From Tenericutes bacterium MZ-XQ (lineage in GTDB: Bacteria; Bacillota_I; Bacilli_A; Acholeplasmatales; Acholeplasmataceae), in assembly GCA_002838205.1 (NCBI GenBank), contig CP017950.1:874858-938857 (forward strand): a stretch of 64,000 nucleotides of DNA, in the 5' to 3' direction. The notes under the pieces were generated by a model. That model saw nothing but the letters and a program-made list of their open reading frames with translations. It was not told the origin of the DNA and did no database searches. Shown piece after piece: positions 42,798-51,659 of this stretch. Both the position numbers and the translations under genes were made by a program. How positions within the stretch are numbered: position 1 is the stretch's first letter; the number at the start of each line of letters is the position of its first letter.

Positions 42798-43613
42798 TCA
42801 CTTAAGCATCTGCTTGAAAAAATAAAAATTATCCAAGTTCAAAATATAATCCTTTGCGGATTCTCCCCAAGCGGGAAACTTTTCAGCACTAAAAGCATGA
42901 TATAGACAATCCAAATGATTTACAAGTTCCCAAATTAAATACTCATTCAAATCATATTCACCATAATACTCCAAGAATAATCTCTCAGCCTCTTCACTTC
43001 TAGATTTCAATACTCTTCTTATAAACTCAATTTCAACGCTTTTATATGATATACACATTTGACTAAAATCAAACATTACAATTGTGTTTGTTGTCTCTTT
43101 CACAGCAAAATTTTTATAGTAAAAATCTCTGTGGATGATTACTAATTTGAAATCATTAATGATCCTGTTTAATTTGTGAACTTTCCTTTTCACTAAATTT
43201 AGTAACTTATTATCTTTTAATTTGCTAACCAAAAAATCAATATGATCTATGTTCAACATTGGTGAATACAAAGGTAAATCATTATATTTCTTATCAATCT
43301 CAGATGAAAAGGTGTGTAACTTCTTGAAATAACCTGCAATGGAAACGACCGAGTTTTCAAGCGATAAATCTTCCTCACGTCCAAGCCTATATTTTTTACC
43401 ATCAATTTTTTCCATAATCAAATAATCTTCACCTAGTTCATAAGTCTCAAGAATAGGTATGTTTAGTTCTTTTAAAATTTTATACCAATTTATCTCAAAA
43501 CTTGAAACACCCTTTGAGAAAGTCTTAATTACACGATTTTCATTATTGTATAAGACCTCAGCAACTTTTATGCCGTCTTTATTTTGAATTATGTTTAATA
43601 TTTTGTGTTTCAT
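42798..43613 (-). CDS. APH/choline-kinase-fold phosphotransferase 1
   Basis: This 271-residue kinase-like protein has the catalytic loop VIIHRDFYYKN and the metal-binding Asp in VMFDFSQM, as in aminoglycoside phosphotransferase-fold enzymes. The N-lobe contains MEKIDG. GGGGGAG precedes the ATG. It is third in an operon with the serine recombinase and an unknown gene (11-nt gap). The substrate is unknown; resistance cannot be inferred. Confidence 0.8.
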   Translation of the reverse strand: MKHKILNIIQNKDGIKVAEVLYNNENRVIKTFSKGVSSFEINWYKILKELNIPILETYELGEDYLIMEKIDGKKYRLGREEDLSLENSVVSIAGYFKKLHTFSSEIDKKYNDLPLYSPMLNIDHIDFLVSKLKDNKLLNLVKRKVHKLNRIINDFKLVIIHRDFYYKNFAVKETTNTIVMFDFSQMCISYKSVEIEFIRRVLKSRSEEAERLFLEYYGEYDLNEYLIWELVNHLDCLYHAFSAEKFPAWGESAKDYILNLDNFYFFKQMLK

Positions 43614-43624
43614 TTTAACTCCCC

Positions 43625-44395
43625 CTATTCCTCTAAACTAATAATGTTATTCTCATTATATTTCTTTGTGTCAATCATCAGATTATTTAAATCATACATT
43701 ATTACAGTGGGTAAAGGTTGTTCTAACCCAAGTAGCACACTGGGATCATAATAAGGTTTAAACCATACCAAGAAATCAGCTCCACACTTTTTAATTATAT
43801 CAACCATATACTCATCAATAAAAAACCAATATGGCATACCTTGTATCAATGGTGAGTTCACTGGATAGTTAACCTTTTCAGCATACATTGATCTAGATTC
43901 ATCGAAAACAAAGAATATCAATTTAAATCTTGGATGATTCTCTCTATATGCTTGTACCCTCTTAGCGTGTTTCTCTATTACTCTCTTAAAGTTACCTCTA
44001 TACCTCTTAAAATTATGATCCTCATTTTGAGGTAAATCAGTCACTGCATTTATAAAAACATTTGTTGCGTTTGGTGCAATATCTAGTATACCTGATTCCT
44101 TTAACTCTTTTAATAGCTCAGTTTCCTTAGATTTTGTTGCATGTTTCTTTCCATCAACAGTCTGTTGATCATCAAATCTCATAACATCCATCATGAGTTT
44201 AAGTTCTTCATTATAAAAATCAGGAGGTGTATTTGTTTTAGAAGCATTAACCCAACTACTCCACTCGTCTTCATTATTGATTGAATTAAATGTTTTAAGT
44301 AGTTCATCGCCTTGTGGAAATGCCAACACTTTGTTGGTTGGATCTCTAAAAAACTCCATAATTACTTCTTCATTATCAAATGTTAAATGTCTCAT
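43625..44395 (-). CDS. Unknown protein in recombinase operon
   Basis: This 256-residue soluble protein has no recognisable motif. It has a basic middle region (KRYRGNFKRVIEKHAKRVQAY) and a hydrophobic-core C-terminal half (KLIFFVFDESRSMY, FLVWFKPYYD) with an alternating beta/alpha look. GGAAG lies 8 nt before the ATG at 44395. It sits between the recombinase and the APH-fold gene, 14 nt after the recombinase stop. Confidence 0.65.
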   Translation of the reverse strand: MRHLTFDNEEVIMEFFRDPTNKVLAFPQGDELLKTFNSINNEDEWSSWVNASKTNTPPDFYNEELKLMMDVMRFDDQQTVDGKKHATKSKETELLKELKESGILDIAPNATNVFINAVTDLPQNEDHNFKRYRGNFKRVIEKHAKRVQAYRENHPRFKLIFFVFDESRSMYAEKVNYPVNSPLIQGMPYWFFIDEYMVDIIKKCGADFLVWFKPYYDPSVLLGLEQPLPTVIMYDLNNLMIDTKKYNENNIISLEE

Positions 44396-44409
44396 AGCTA
44401 TCACTTCCT

Positions 44410-45750
44410 CTAGTAAATTATATCAAAGTCTTCAAAACATTTTAATAGTTTTTTTCTTAGTCTTTCTGAATACCTAATATCCAAAGATGCAAATGTATCT
44501 TCTTCAAAATTAAATTCAACATTCATTATCTGTTTTGTTTCTTTATCAAAATTGATTTTTTTAACTAACACTCTTAGGAATCTCTTGATATTCATTCTAT
44601 CTTCAGAGTTTAGTATTTCATTCATTTTACTGTTCCATGTATTAATTTCACCGTACGTTCCAAGTTCTTCAATGAATCTTTTCAAACTCCTGATAACAAC
44701 TTCATCAGATCTCTTAACGTCGATGGAATTACTATTACAAACAACTCGCCCTTTATTGTGATAGGTGCTACAAACATAATAATAGTAAGTGTTCTTAATA
44801 TAACCACTCTTATACGTACCTTTCACTCCAGCCATTAGTCCACCGCAATCAGGACAACGAATCAATCCTGATAAGAGATAATTAGAACTCCTTATTTTCC
44901 TCTGAGTTTTATTGGTTTTCATCTTCTTTTGAACTTTTGCCCATTTACTTTTAGATATTATGTTTTTATGTAGTCCCTCAACTAGAATCAAATCATCTTT
45001 AGATTGCATTCCTTTTCTACGTTTAGTACTCCAATCCTTGAACAAGTTGTATCTTATCATTCCAACATACAAAGGATTAGATAAGATGTTTTTAACTGTG
45101 TTTATAGAAAAGTATGTACCTTTTTTCGTCAATCTGCCTTTTGAGTTTAGTTCATTACATATTGCTTTGTAACCATTTCCTTTCAGGTACAAGTTGAATA
45201 TTAACTTTATAATCTTAGCTTCCTTTTCATTTATCTCAAGATATGATGTTTTCCCACTACCAATACGATCGTATCCTAAAACTGGAGCACAGCCGTATAT
45301 TTTTCCTAATGAAGCTCTATAATCTAATCCTGCCTTTGTTGTCTCTATTATTATATCCCTCTCCATCTCTGACACAATACTCATAAACTGAAGCATTATC
45401 TTTCCCATGGAGTTTGATGTATCTATACCATCTCGTAGTGATTTAAAGACTACGTTATGTTTCTCGAACTCGTATATAATATTAAGAACATCCCTAGTAT
45501 TCCTACCTAGCCTTGAAAGTTTTGTAACCCAAACTTCTTTTATTTTTCCTTCTTCTATATCTTCTAATAACCTTTGAAGTTCCTTTCTCTTTTTCATGGA
45601 TGTTCCAGTAATCCCCATATCAATATATTCTAAATACTCTAGACCTTTACTTTCAGCTTCAGTAATAAGTTCTTTTCTCTGTACATCTAATCCAAATCCA
45701 TCAGCGATTTGCTTATCAGTTGATACCCTTCCATAAATTGCAATACTCAT
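44410..45750 (-). CDS. Large serine recombinase
   Basis: This roughly 446-residue recombinase has the catalytic N-terminal domain with YGRVSTDKQ (nucleophile serine), KLSRLGRN and a long helix E, then a recombinase domain (KAICNELNSKG) and a zinc ribbon CPDCGG...CSTY...C near residue 300-330. It is at the short end for the large serine class, with a reduced C-terminal coiled region. AAAGGA precedes ATG 45750. It probably mobilised the neighbouring genes; no attachment sites were found. Confidence 0.93.
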   Translation of the reverse strand: MSIAIYGRVSTDKQIADGFGLDVQRKELITEAESKGLEYLEYIDMGITGTSMKKRKELQRLLEDIEEGKIKEVWVTKLSRLGRNTRDVLNIIYEFEKHNVVFKSLRDGIDTSNSMGKIMLQFMSIVSEMERDIIIETTKAGLDYRASLGKIYGCAPVLGYDRIGSGKTSYLEINEKEAKIIKLIFNLYLKGNGYKAICNELNSKGRLTKKGTYFSINTVKNILSNPLYVGMIRYNLFKDWSTKRRKGMQSKDDLILVEGLHKNIISKSKWAKVQKKMKTNKTQRKIRSSNYLLSGLIRCPDCGGLMAGVKGTYKSGYIKNTYYYYVCSTYHNKGRVVCNSNSIDVKRSDEVVIRSLKRFIEELGTYGEINTWNSKMNEILNSEDRMNIKRFLRVLVKKINFDKETKQIMNVEFNFEEDTFASLDIRYSERLRKKLLKCFEDFDIIY

Positions 45751-45832
45751 ACTATCATTCCTTTCTGCAGTATGTATATTACAATTACTCATATAAAAAG
45801 AAAAGAGACAATTTTACTTGTCGTCTTTATCT

Positions 45833-45949
45833 TCACCCTTGTACTCTTCGTTGTTTTAATAAATCAATATTGTTCCTAAAAACTTTGTGATTTCTTAAGT
45901 GTGCATTTTTACATACTTTATCAATTACATCTATTATCTCTTTTCGCAT
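45833..45949 (-). CDS. Small basic protein upstream of the recombinase
   Basis: A 38-codon frame (MRKEIIDVIDKVCKNAHLR...) has an excellent ribosome site (GGAGGTG, 4 nt before the ATG). It lies 82 nt upstream of the recombinase start. It has no family assignment. A different frame of the same DNA reads a short acidic peptide after it, but it lacks its own start. Confidence 0.5.
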   Translation of the reverse strand: MRKEIIDVIDKVCKNAHLRNHKVFRNNIDLLKQRRVQG

Positions 45950-46043
45950 AAACACCTCCACAATAAATAATACACTTATTAAAGTTAAACTATCAGTCTA
46001 TATTTTATATGAAAACTGTGTTATAATATTAATGTAAAGAAAA

Positions 46044-46076
46044 CAGCAAATCCATTTGGAAATGCTGTTTTTTTTG
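46044..46076. terminator. Bidirectional terminator
   Basis: AACAGCA and TGCTGTT arms with partly paired centre. A T run follows on the plus strand (TTTTTT) and a shorter one on the minus strand, so it may end the S51 peptidase mRNA and block reading from the right. Confidence 0.6.
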
Positions 46077-46147
46077 ATATATATACATTTGAAGTAAAAA
46101 GAACTTAAAAATCAAAATTTTTAACTTGAATACATTTATAAGGTTTT

Positions 46148-46807
46148 CTAAAAAACTTCTACACTCCCAAAGAGTATAATTTTATCTTTCTCTACAACTA
46201 ATACACCATCATCACTTAACCCATACACTGGTAACTTCTTATCATTTATATACTTATATATAGAATCAAGTTGATGTTTTTCATTAGAAAAATGGGCTTC
46301 AACTCCAAATCCAGACAATAACCCCATCCCTTTTTCTAAACTATAAGTAGGATAATCTTTGTCAGGCGAAATAAAATACTCATCCATTTGAATCATAGCT
46401 CCTGCACTACATCCAATAACTACACCCTCATAATTAGATATAGTACTCAACAAGTCTTTCTCAATTATCTTATCAAAAAATCCAGTAGGAATACCTCCAG
46501 GTAAGTAAAGAATAGTCGATTCTGAAATCATACTCTGCATTTGTTCAATACTATGTATATAGTAATTCACAAAAGATATATTATCCTCATTAATACCAAA
46601 CGCCATATAAGCTTCAACTATGCCTTTATAATACGAACCTTCATCAGGTCCATAAAATAATGACCACTCTTCTAAGTTCGAAATCTGTGATTGTCTATAG
46701 CTAAAAGCTAAAACACAGACTTTATCATTTTCATTTATATATTTGCTATAGAAATCCTTACACCAGTCATCATGTATCTTATAATCCATATTTAAAATAT
46801 TTATCAT
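46148..46807 (-). CDS. Peptidase S51 family protein
   Basis: This 219-residue protein has the S51 nucleophile motif GCSAGAMIQ and an upstream LPGGIPTGFF, as in dipeptidase E or cyanophycinase-like enzymes. The ATG at 46807 has GAGGAG 8 nt upstream. That ribosome site is at the junction with IS110 copy 2; the IS lies between this gene and its presumed promoter. Accessory position suggests mobility, but cellular role is unknown. Confidence 0.8.
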   Translation of the reverse strand: MINILNMDYKIHDDWCKDFYSKYINENDKVCVLAFSYRQSQISNLEEWSLFYGPDEGSYYKGIVEAYMAFGINEDNISFVNYYIHSIEQMQSMISESTILYLPGGIPTGFFDKIIEKDLLSTISNYEGVVIGCSAGAMIQMDEYFISPDKDYPTYSLEKGMGLLSGFGVEAHFSNEKHQLDSIYKYINDKKLPVYGLSDDGVLVVEKDKIILFGSVEVF

Positions 46808-46906
46808 CTCATCCACTCCTCGTATAATATGTAGTGTAGATTTAGGTTGATACCTTACTACATATCATTATTTATAAGTTTGAAGTCCTAGTGTTATAAT
46901 TAAATC

Positions 46907-47111
46907 AAGATGTAACCAGAAGAATCTGCTTCCACTCCTTGCACATCATGGTGCTATTTAAGCGTGCAAACCTGCTTGATTGACTTATCTGCTAACCGGT
47001 TGTTGTTACCCGTTAGATTTCACTCAACTTCTATGTCTAACGGTGGTTTCTTATTGGCGAGGCTGCAGTTGTCTTTCAAGGCTAGGACTTCTCTTATATC
47101 TATTTTCCCTT
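46907..47111 (+). ncRNA. Candidate bridge RNA of IS110 copy 2
   Basis: Same architecture as copy 1. CCACTCCTTG is at 46932-46941 and ACCGGTTG at 46995-47002. The only difference in the left end is A at 46983 instead of G, between the two guide-like segments. Confidence 0.6.
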
Positions 47112-47127
47112 GAAAGAAGGTGTTCTT

Positions 47128-48354
47128 TTGAATCATACTTTATGTGTTGGTATTGACGTTGCTAAACTGTCCAATCACGTTTATGCACTTAACTTTAATC
47201 GTGATAAACTTTTATCTGTCAATATTCCTAATACCCAAGATGGTGCGAACTTAATTGAAACGCATATTTTAAAACTTCTTGATAAACATCATCTCTCTAA
47301 AGTCATTGTCATCTTAGAGTCAACTGGTGTTTACTCCGGTCATCTTGCGACCTACTTATCAGCTTCTAAGTTTTTGAGTGTTTTCGATATCAAAGTTTAT
47401 CTCATCAATCCTAAAATTTCTAAAAATTATAGAAAAAGTTTTGCTGATATGGATAAAACTGATCCTAAAGATGCTTACATCTTAGCTGATATTGCTAGAG
47501 TTGGAAGAACCGATGAGTTAACTCCCTTTAAAGGTGGTCAAAGACTTGCTTTAGAAAGACTCACAAGGCATAGACTTCATATTGCTGAAAAACTATCCAA
47601 TGAGAAGGTTTATGCCCTTAATAACGTGTTTATAAAGTTTTCTAACTTTGAAACTATATTTTCTAATAACTTTGGATCAACTGCTGTTGATCTCTTATTA
47701 GATTATAAAACCATTGATGATATTATCGATTCATCTTTAGAAGATTTATCTGACTTTGTTGCTAAATCAAGTAAAAATCGCTTTGATAATTCACTTGATA
47801 TCGCTGCTAAGATCCAAAAAGCTGCTAGAGATTCTTATCGTCTTGATAAAGTTTCTTATGATCCTATTAATACAGCTCTCGCCTCATCCATAAATGTCAT
47901 TAAATGTTATGAACATGAAATGAAAGATATTGATAAAGCCATTTTGCGACAAGTCGCTGGGTTTAATCATGATCACTATCAAATCTTAACGTCTATACCT
48001 GGTATTGGTAAAGTTTATGCAGCCGGTATCTTAGCTGAGATTGTTGATATTAGTCAGTTTGAATCCAATGATGCACTTGCTAAATATGCAGGTATTACCT
48101 GGCGTAAAAATCAATCCGGGAAATTCACCGCTGATGAGACTTACATGACTAAAACTGGAAATAAATATTTGCGCTACTTTTTAATCCAGGCAGCCAACAT
48201 GGCTAGAATTCATATACCTGAGTATCGTGATTTTTATCATAAGAAATATGATGAAGTCACGACTCATCAACACAAACGTGCACTCGCCTTAACTGCTAGA
48301 AAACTTATTCGTCTTATCTATGGTTTGTTGAGTACCAATAGACTTTATAAGTAA
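47128..48354 (+). CDS. IS110-family DEDD transposase, copy 2
   Basis: The protein is identical to that of copy 1; the single coding difference is synonymous (CAG for CAA at 48187-48189). The start is TTG at 47128 for the same reason as in copy 1. The full length and intact motifs suggest that both copies are active. Confidence 0.92.
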   Translation: MNHTLCVGIDVAKLSNHVYALNFNRDKLLSVNIPNTQDGANLIETHILKLLDKHHLSKVIVILESTGVYSGHLATYLSASKFLSVFDIKVYLINPKISKNYRKSFADMDKTDPKDAYILADIARVGRTDELTPFKGGQRLALERLTRHRLHIAEKLSNEKVYALNNVFIKFSNFETIFSNNFGSTAVDLLLDYKTIDDIIDSSLEDLSDFVAKSSKNRFDNSLDIAAKIQKAARDSYRLDKVSYDPINTALASSINVIKCYEHEMKDIDKAILRQVAGFNHDHYQILTSIPGIGKVYAAGILAEIVDISQFESNDALAKYAGITWRKNQSGKFTADETYMTKTGNKYLRYFLIQAANMARIHIPEYRDFYHKKYDEVTTHQHKRALALTARKLIRLIYGLLSTNRLYK

Positions 48355-48587
48355 AACTTAATTAGATTAATTCTTATAACTTTTACTTTTTTAAGCATGT
48401 CTTTAAATGATGCTTTTTATTAAATTTTACTCGCTTTTTTAATTTTTAGTGCTTGACATCTTTACCGGTTTTGAAATATTTTAACATACTAATCAAAAAA
48501 AGACACTTTCTTATGTAATAAATAACAATATGCTTTACTCCTTATTCTTCTAGGTTATCTACGATACACCCCATTGTAACAGATATA

Positions 48588-48623
48588 AAATAAAAAACTC
48601 GTTCATACGTGTGAGCGAGTTTT
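48588..48623 (-). terminator. Terminator of APH-fold gene 2
   Basis: AAAACTCG and CGAGTTTT arms with a 14-nt loop, followed by TTTATTTT on the minus strand. Confidence 0.8.
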
Positions 48624-48632
48624 AATTTCTAC

Positions 48633-49538
48633 CTAAACAAATAGTAGATTTGTCTTTCTTGAAAAATCTTCTATTAAATCTGTCAACAAGTGATCAAGTT
48701 TGAAAGTATATATGTTCCCTAACATGTAAAAGAATGAATAAACTAATAATCTTTCATCTAGATATTCAAAGTTAAACAACTCTCCATATTCTTTCTTTAG
48801 TTTGGGTATAATGTCCATATAATCTTTTGGATTTACAAATGGTTCAACGTCCTCACTTGCAAACTTTTTCGGATTATTTACCATAGTATTTAATATAAGC
48901 AACTCATAATCTATTGATGTAAATAAAACACGATCAAAATCAATCAGTGTAACTTTATCACCATCATAAATAAAATTGTCAAAATGAGCATCATTATATA
49001 CAATCCCTAATCTTTTTTCTTTGAAAATAATTGGCACACGTTCCTCAGCATATTTCAGTAAGTTCAAAGTGTTATATCCCTTTTGATTTAGAATTTCAAT
49101 ATTTCTTGTAAAAGCATTTTTCCAAATATCAACTAGATCATCTCTTATATATTTTTGTTGTAAGAACTTATGATCTTGTACCTTGTTGATTTCTTTTAAT
49201 ATGTTTGCAATTTGTTCAACAACTGCTCCTCGCTTCTCACTTGAAAGTGTGTGCCATATTTCATAAAGAGAAACACCTGATACTCGTTCCATTAGAATAT
49301 ATATTGTACCTTCATGTTCACCACTAGATACATAATTTGGTATAAAGTCAAAGTTCATTGTTTTATAGAAACCAATTTCATTCATAAATTTAATCTTATT
49401 CCCTTCTGGTTCCAATACTTTGAGAACATACTTATCATCTATAAAATAAACTAAATTAGAAAATCCAACTTTAGATTTTTCAATATAGTTGTGTTCAATA
49501 TTCTCACTTTTTAAAATAGCATGTACCTTTTCCTTCAT
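48633..49538 (-). CDS. APH-fold phosphotransferase 2
   Basis: This 301-residue protein has the catalytic loop GIVYNDAHFDNF and the metal-binding Asp in LIDFDRV, as in aminoglycoside phosphotransferase-fold kinases. The N-lobe has MERVSG. The ATG at 49538 has GGAG 8 nt upstream; the longer frame to 49583 would begin inside the neighbouring IS. It is a single-gene unit with a -10 near 49566 (TATAAT). The substrate is unknown. Confidence 0.8.
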   Translation of the reverse strand: MKEKVHAILKSENIEHNYIEKSKVGFSNLVYFIDDKYVLKVLEPEGNKIKFMNEIGFYKTMNFDFIPNYVSSGEHEGTIYILMERVSGVSLYEIWHTLSSEKRGAVVEQIANILKEINKVQDHKFLQQKYIRDDLVDIWKNAFTRNIEILNQKGYNTLNLLKYAEERVPIIFKEKRLGIVYNDAHFDNFIYDGDKVTLIDFDRVLFTSIDYELLILNTMVNNPKKFASEDVEPFVNPKDYMDIIPKLKKEYGELFNFEYLDERLLVYSFFYMLGNIYTFKLDHLLTDLIEDFSRKTNLLFV

Positions 49539-49603
49539 ATATATCACTCCTGTCAAATTATTATAACACGATTCCAAGAACAAAAGTGAATAAATTCACT
49601 AGG

Positions 49604-49630
49604 GGCGATAAAAATCGCCTTTTTCTTTTT
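49604..49630 (+). terminator. Terminator upstream of the IS91-like transposase
   Basis: GGCGAT-AAAA-ATCGCC followed by TTTTTCTTTTT, at the element end. It should block transcription entering from outside. Copy A has the same hairpin at about 40773-40799 on the minus strand. Confidence 0.8.
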
Positions 49631-49654
49631 AAAGTCACATTGTATAATAGATTT

Positions 49655-50980
49655 ATGGAACCTATAGTGATTAAGTATAAATTTAAAGATCAATTAGAAC
49701 TTGCTCTTAAACATGGTGAACATGTCTTTAACAATGAGCTTGTTAAACTATCTAATTTAAAAGTATATAGAGATAACTCCATTTCCATTCAATCTATATT
49801 TGCTACCTATTGGGATTCATTTAAACTTCATTTTGAAGATAAACTACGTCCCTCAATTATCGAAAATGTTGAAAAAATGATACATTGTCGTGATTTCAAA
49901 TATGGCTACTTCTTCTATGAATGCCCAACTTGTGATAACTTTCATATCCAAGGTCTTTCTTGTCATTCAAGGTTTTGTCCTTCTTGTAATCAAAGATATC
50001 GAGAAGCTCGAACACTTGCGATTGAATCCAAATTACTTAAGTGCCCTCATAGACATTTTGTCTTTTCAGTTGCTAAAGAGATGCGTAAATTCTTTTGGCT
50101 TTATAGAGACTTATTTGATATCTTATTTCAAACTGTAAATGAAGTTCTTCATAAAGCTGTTAAGAAAACGAAGGCTGACCACCAATTAGATAGAAGACTT
50201 GGCATCATTTGTTTTCTTCACACCTATGGCAGAGATATGAAGACCAATCCTCATATCCATGCTTTAGTTGCTGAACGCTTTATTGATGCTCATGGTCATC
50301 TATCCAACATGTCTTTCTTTCCTTTTGAGAGACTGCGTATGTTTTGGCAATATAGACTCTTAAGTAACATCTCAGCCTATTTGAAAACCCATGCGACAAA
50401 TTCTATCTATAATGAGTTTAATCGCTTAAGAAGTTATCTCATTCATAAGTATAAAAAAGGCTTTTACACTTACGGGCCTCAATTAAAGAGAAAATCTAGC
50501 TTGTCTACAGCCAAAAAGATTGCTAAATACATCGCCAGATATGCTTCTCATCCAGCCATCTCTGAATCTAGAATTGATGACTTCGATGATATCAATCACC
50601 AAGTCACTTGGCATTTTGATCCTCATGAAGATGATCAAATTTCAGATAAACATCATAAACGAGGTACTCAAATCATCACTGATCATGTCTTTAAATTTAT
50701 TGCACGTCTCATTAAACACATCCCTGATAAAGGATTTCATCTGATTCGTTATTACGGTTTTTATTCAAATCGGACAAAACGAAAAATTGCCTCTGAGTTA
50801 AAGTTAGTTAACCCTAAATCTTTGACTTATCTTAAACATCAACTTCACTTTCGAACTTTGTTGCTTAAGACTTATCACTATGACATCTTTAAATGTCAGT
50901 GTGGTTCTACTATGGTTTTAAATCTTGATGCTTCATATCTACCAAATCACCGAAAAGAGAGGTTATTTAGCGATGCCTAA
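49655..50980 (+). CDS. IS91-family HUH transposase, copy B
   Basis: The 441-residue protein is identical to copy A, with zinc-binding cysteines, HUH motif and paired tyrosines. The start ATG is 6 nt after TATAAT (49643-49648), giving a leaderless mRNA or one with a very short leader. Confidence 0.92.
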   Translation: MEPIVIKYKFKDQLELALKHGEHVFNNELVKLSNLKVYRDNSISIQSIFATYWDSFKLHFEDKLRPSIIENVEKMIHCRDFKYGYFFYECPTCDNFHIQGLSCHSRFCPSCNQRYREARTLAIESKLLKCPHRHFVFSVAKEMRKFFWLYRDLFDILFQTVNEVLHKAVKKTKADHQLDRRLGIICFLHTYGRDMKTNPHIHALVAERFIDAHGHLSNMSFFPFERLRMFWQYRLLSNISAYLKTHATNSIYNEFNRLRSYLIHKYKKGFYTYGPQLKRKSSLSTAKKIAKYIARYASHPAISESRIDDFDDINHQVTWHFDPHEDDQISDKHHKRGTQIITDHVFKFIARLIKHIPDKGFHLIRYYGFYSNRTKRKIASELKLVNPKSLTYLKHQLHFRTLLLKTYHYDIFKCQCGSTMVLNLDASYLPNHRKERLFSDA

Positions 50981-51293
50981 ACTATTTAAAACTAAATCTG
51001 TGCATATGTCTTTTGTTCAAAAAAAGAATTTGTATGCTGAATATAAATCAGCTGTTAAGCAGGGATTCATTGCTGGCCCTGCCGCTTCATTTAATGCATT
51101 TATATCGATGCCTAATTTTGATATCATGGTTGATATGAAATGTCTGCACTGTGGATTTGAACTTACTGTCAATTTTTCTGGTTATGCTCACTTTATGGAG
51201 ACTGAAGGTGCTGCTTTTCCCGTTGATGTTTGTAGTCATTGTGGTAAGTTGCAGTTTGTGCCTTTAGATATTTATCATAAACTTATTGATTAA
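50973..51293 (+). CDS. IS91-like accessory zinc-ribbon protein, copy B
   Basis: The 106-residue protein is identical to the copy A product. It starts inside the transposase gene (8-nt overlap) and is followed by a terminator (51314-51335, ACTCAT/ATGAGT plus T run). Its CxxC pairs suggest zinc binding. Confidence 0.75.
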   Translation: MPKLFKTKSVHMSFVQKKNLYAEYKSAVKQGFIAGPAASFNAFISMPNFDIMVDMKCLHCGFELTVNFSGYAHFMETEGAAFPVDVCSHCGKLQFVPLDIYHKLID

Positions 51294-51313
51294 TTTGTTG
51301 ACTCGTTTTACAG

Positions 51314-51335
51314 ACTCATTTTAGATGAGTTTTTT
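51314..51335 (+). terminator. Terminator of IS91-like operon, copy B
   Basis: ACTCAT-TTTAG-ATGAGT followed by TTTTTC. The same hairpin is in copy A on the minus strand. Confidence 0.75.
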
Positions 51336-51380
51336 CTGTTTGTACTTATTTAAATTATCAATTAGAATTTCCTAGTTAAT

Positions 51381-51404
51381 AAAAAAAGACTGAAAAATCA
51401 GTCT
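51381..51404 (-). terminator. Terminator downstream of tRNA-Arg
   Basis: AGACTGA-TTTT-TCAGTCT followed by seven T on the minus strand. IS91-like copy B ends right beside it. Confidence 0.85.
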
Positions 51405-51411
51405 ATATCTT

Positions 51412-51496
51412 ATAAAATACAAAACGAGTCCATTTCTCAATACCGCTAAACTGTGCTGTTTAAGGCGATATTATCATAGAAATAAACTCGGTGTTG
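51412..51496 (-). other. Long hairpin downstream of tRNA-Arg
   Basis: Between the tRNA and its terminator the DNA folds into a long stem: outer CGAGT/ACTCG, then TTTCT/AGAAA, inner AATATCGC/GCGGTATT and CTTAAAC/GTTTAG around AGCACA. No open frame is evident. It is a tRNA 3' trailer structure or a separate RNA; it is near-palindromic so the strand is not certain. Confidence 0.45.
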
Positions 51497-51502
51497 TTTA
51501 GA

Positions 51503-51579
<77 letters not shown>

Positions 51580-51659
51580 ATCAGTCGGCACAAGTTATTA
51601 TAACAAATATCTATGCCGAATGTAAAGACATTTTCATGACTTTTTCAATTTAATTTCAA

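Larger units (their letters stand above)
46822..48469 (+). mobile_element. IS110-family element, copy 2
   Basis: Same element as copy 1 with three substitutions (46983 A for G, 48189 G for A, 48434 C for T). The shared block is 46813-48470; the boundary given assumes a GT core at 46822-46823 and 48468-48469. As in copy 1 the element lies immediately upstream of a gene's Shine-Dalgarno sequence on the opposite strand. Confidence 0.9.
49582..51380 (+). mobile_element. IS91-like element, copy B
   Basis: This is the inverted partner of copy A. GAAC (49578-49581) abuts the transposase-proximal end. A palindrome GTGAAT-AA-ATTCAC (49586-49599) lies at this end, and a terminator hairpin follows. The other end is at CCTAGTTAAT (51371-51380). 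Together the two copies bound about 12.4 kb. Confidence 0.9.

Noticed and set aside
45833-45870. Acidic peptide YKGEDKDDK in a shifted frame after the 38-codon gene
   Set aside because: It has no start codon of its own, and a frameshift signal is not evident.
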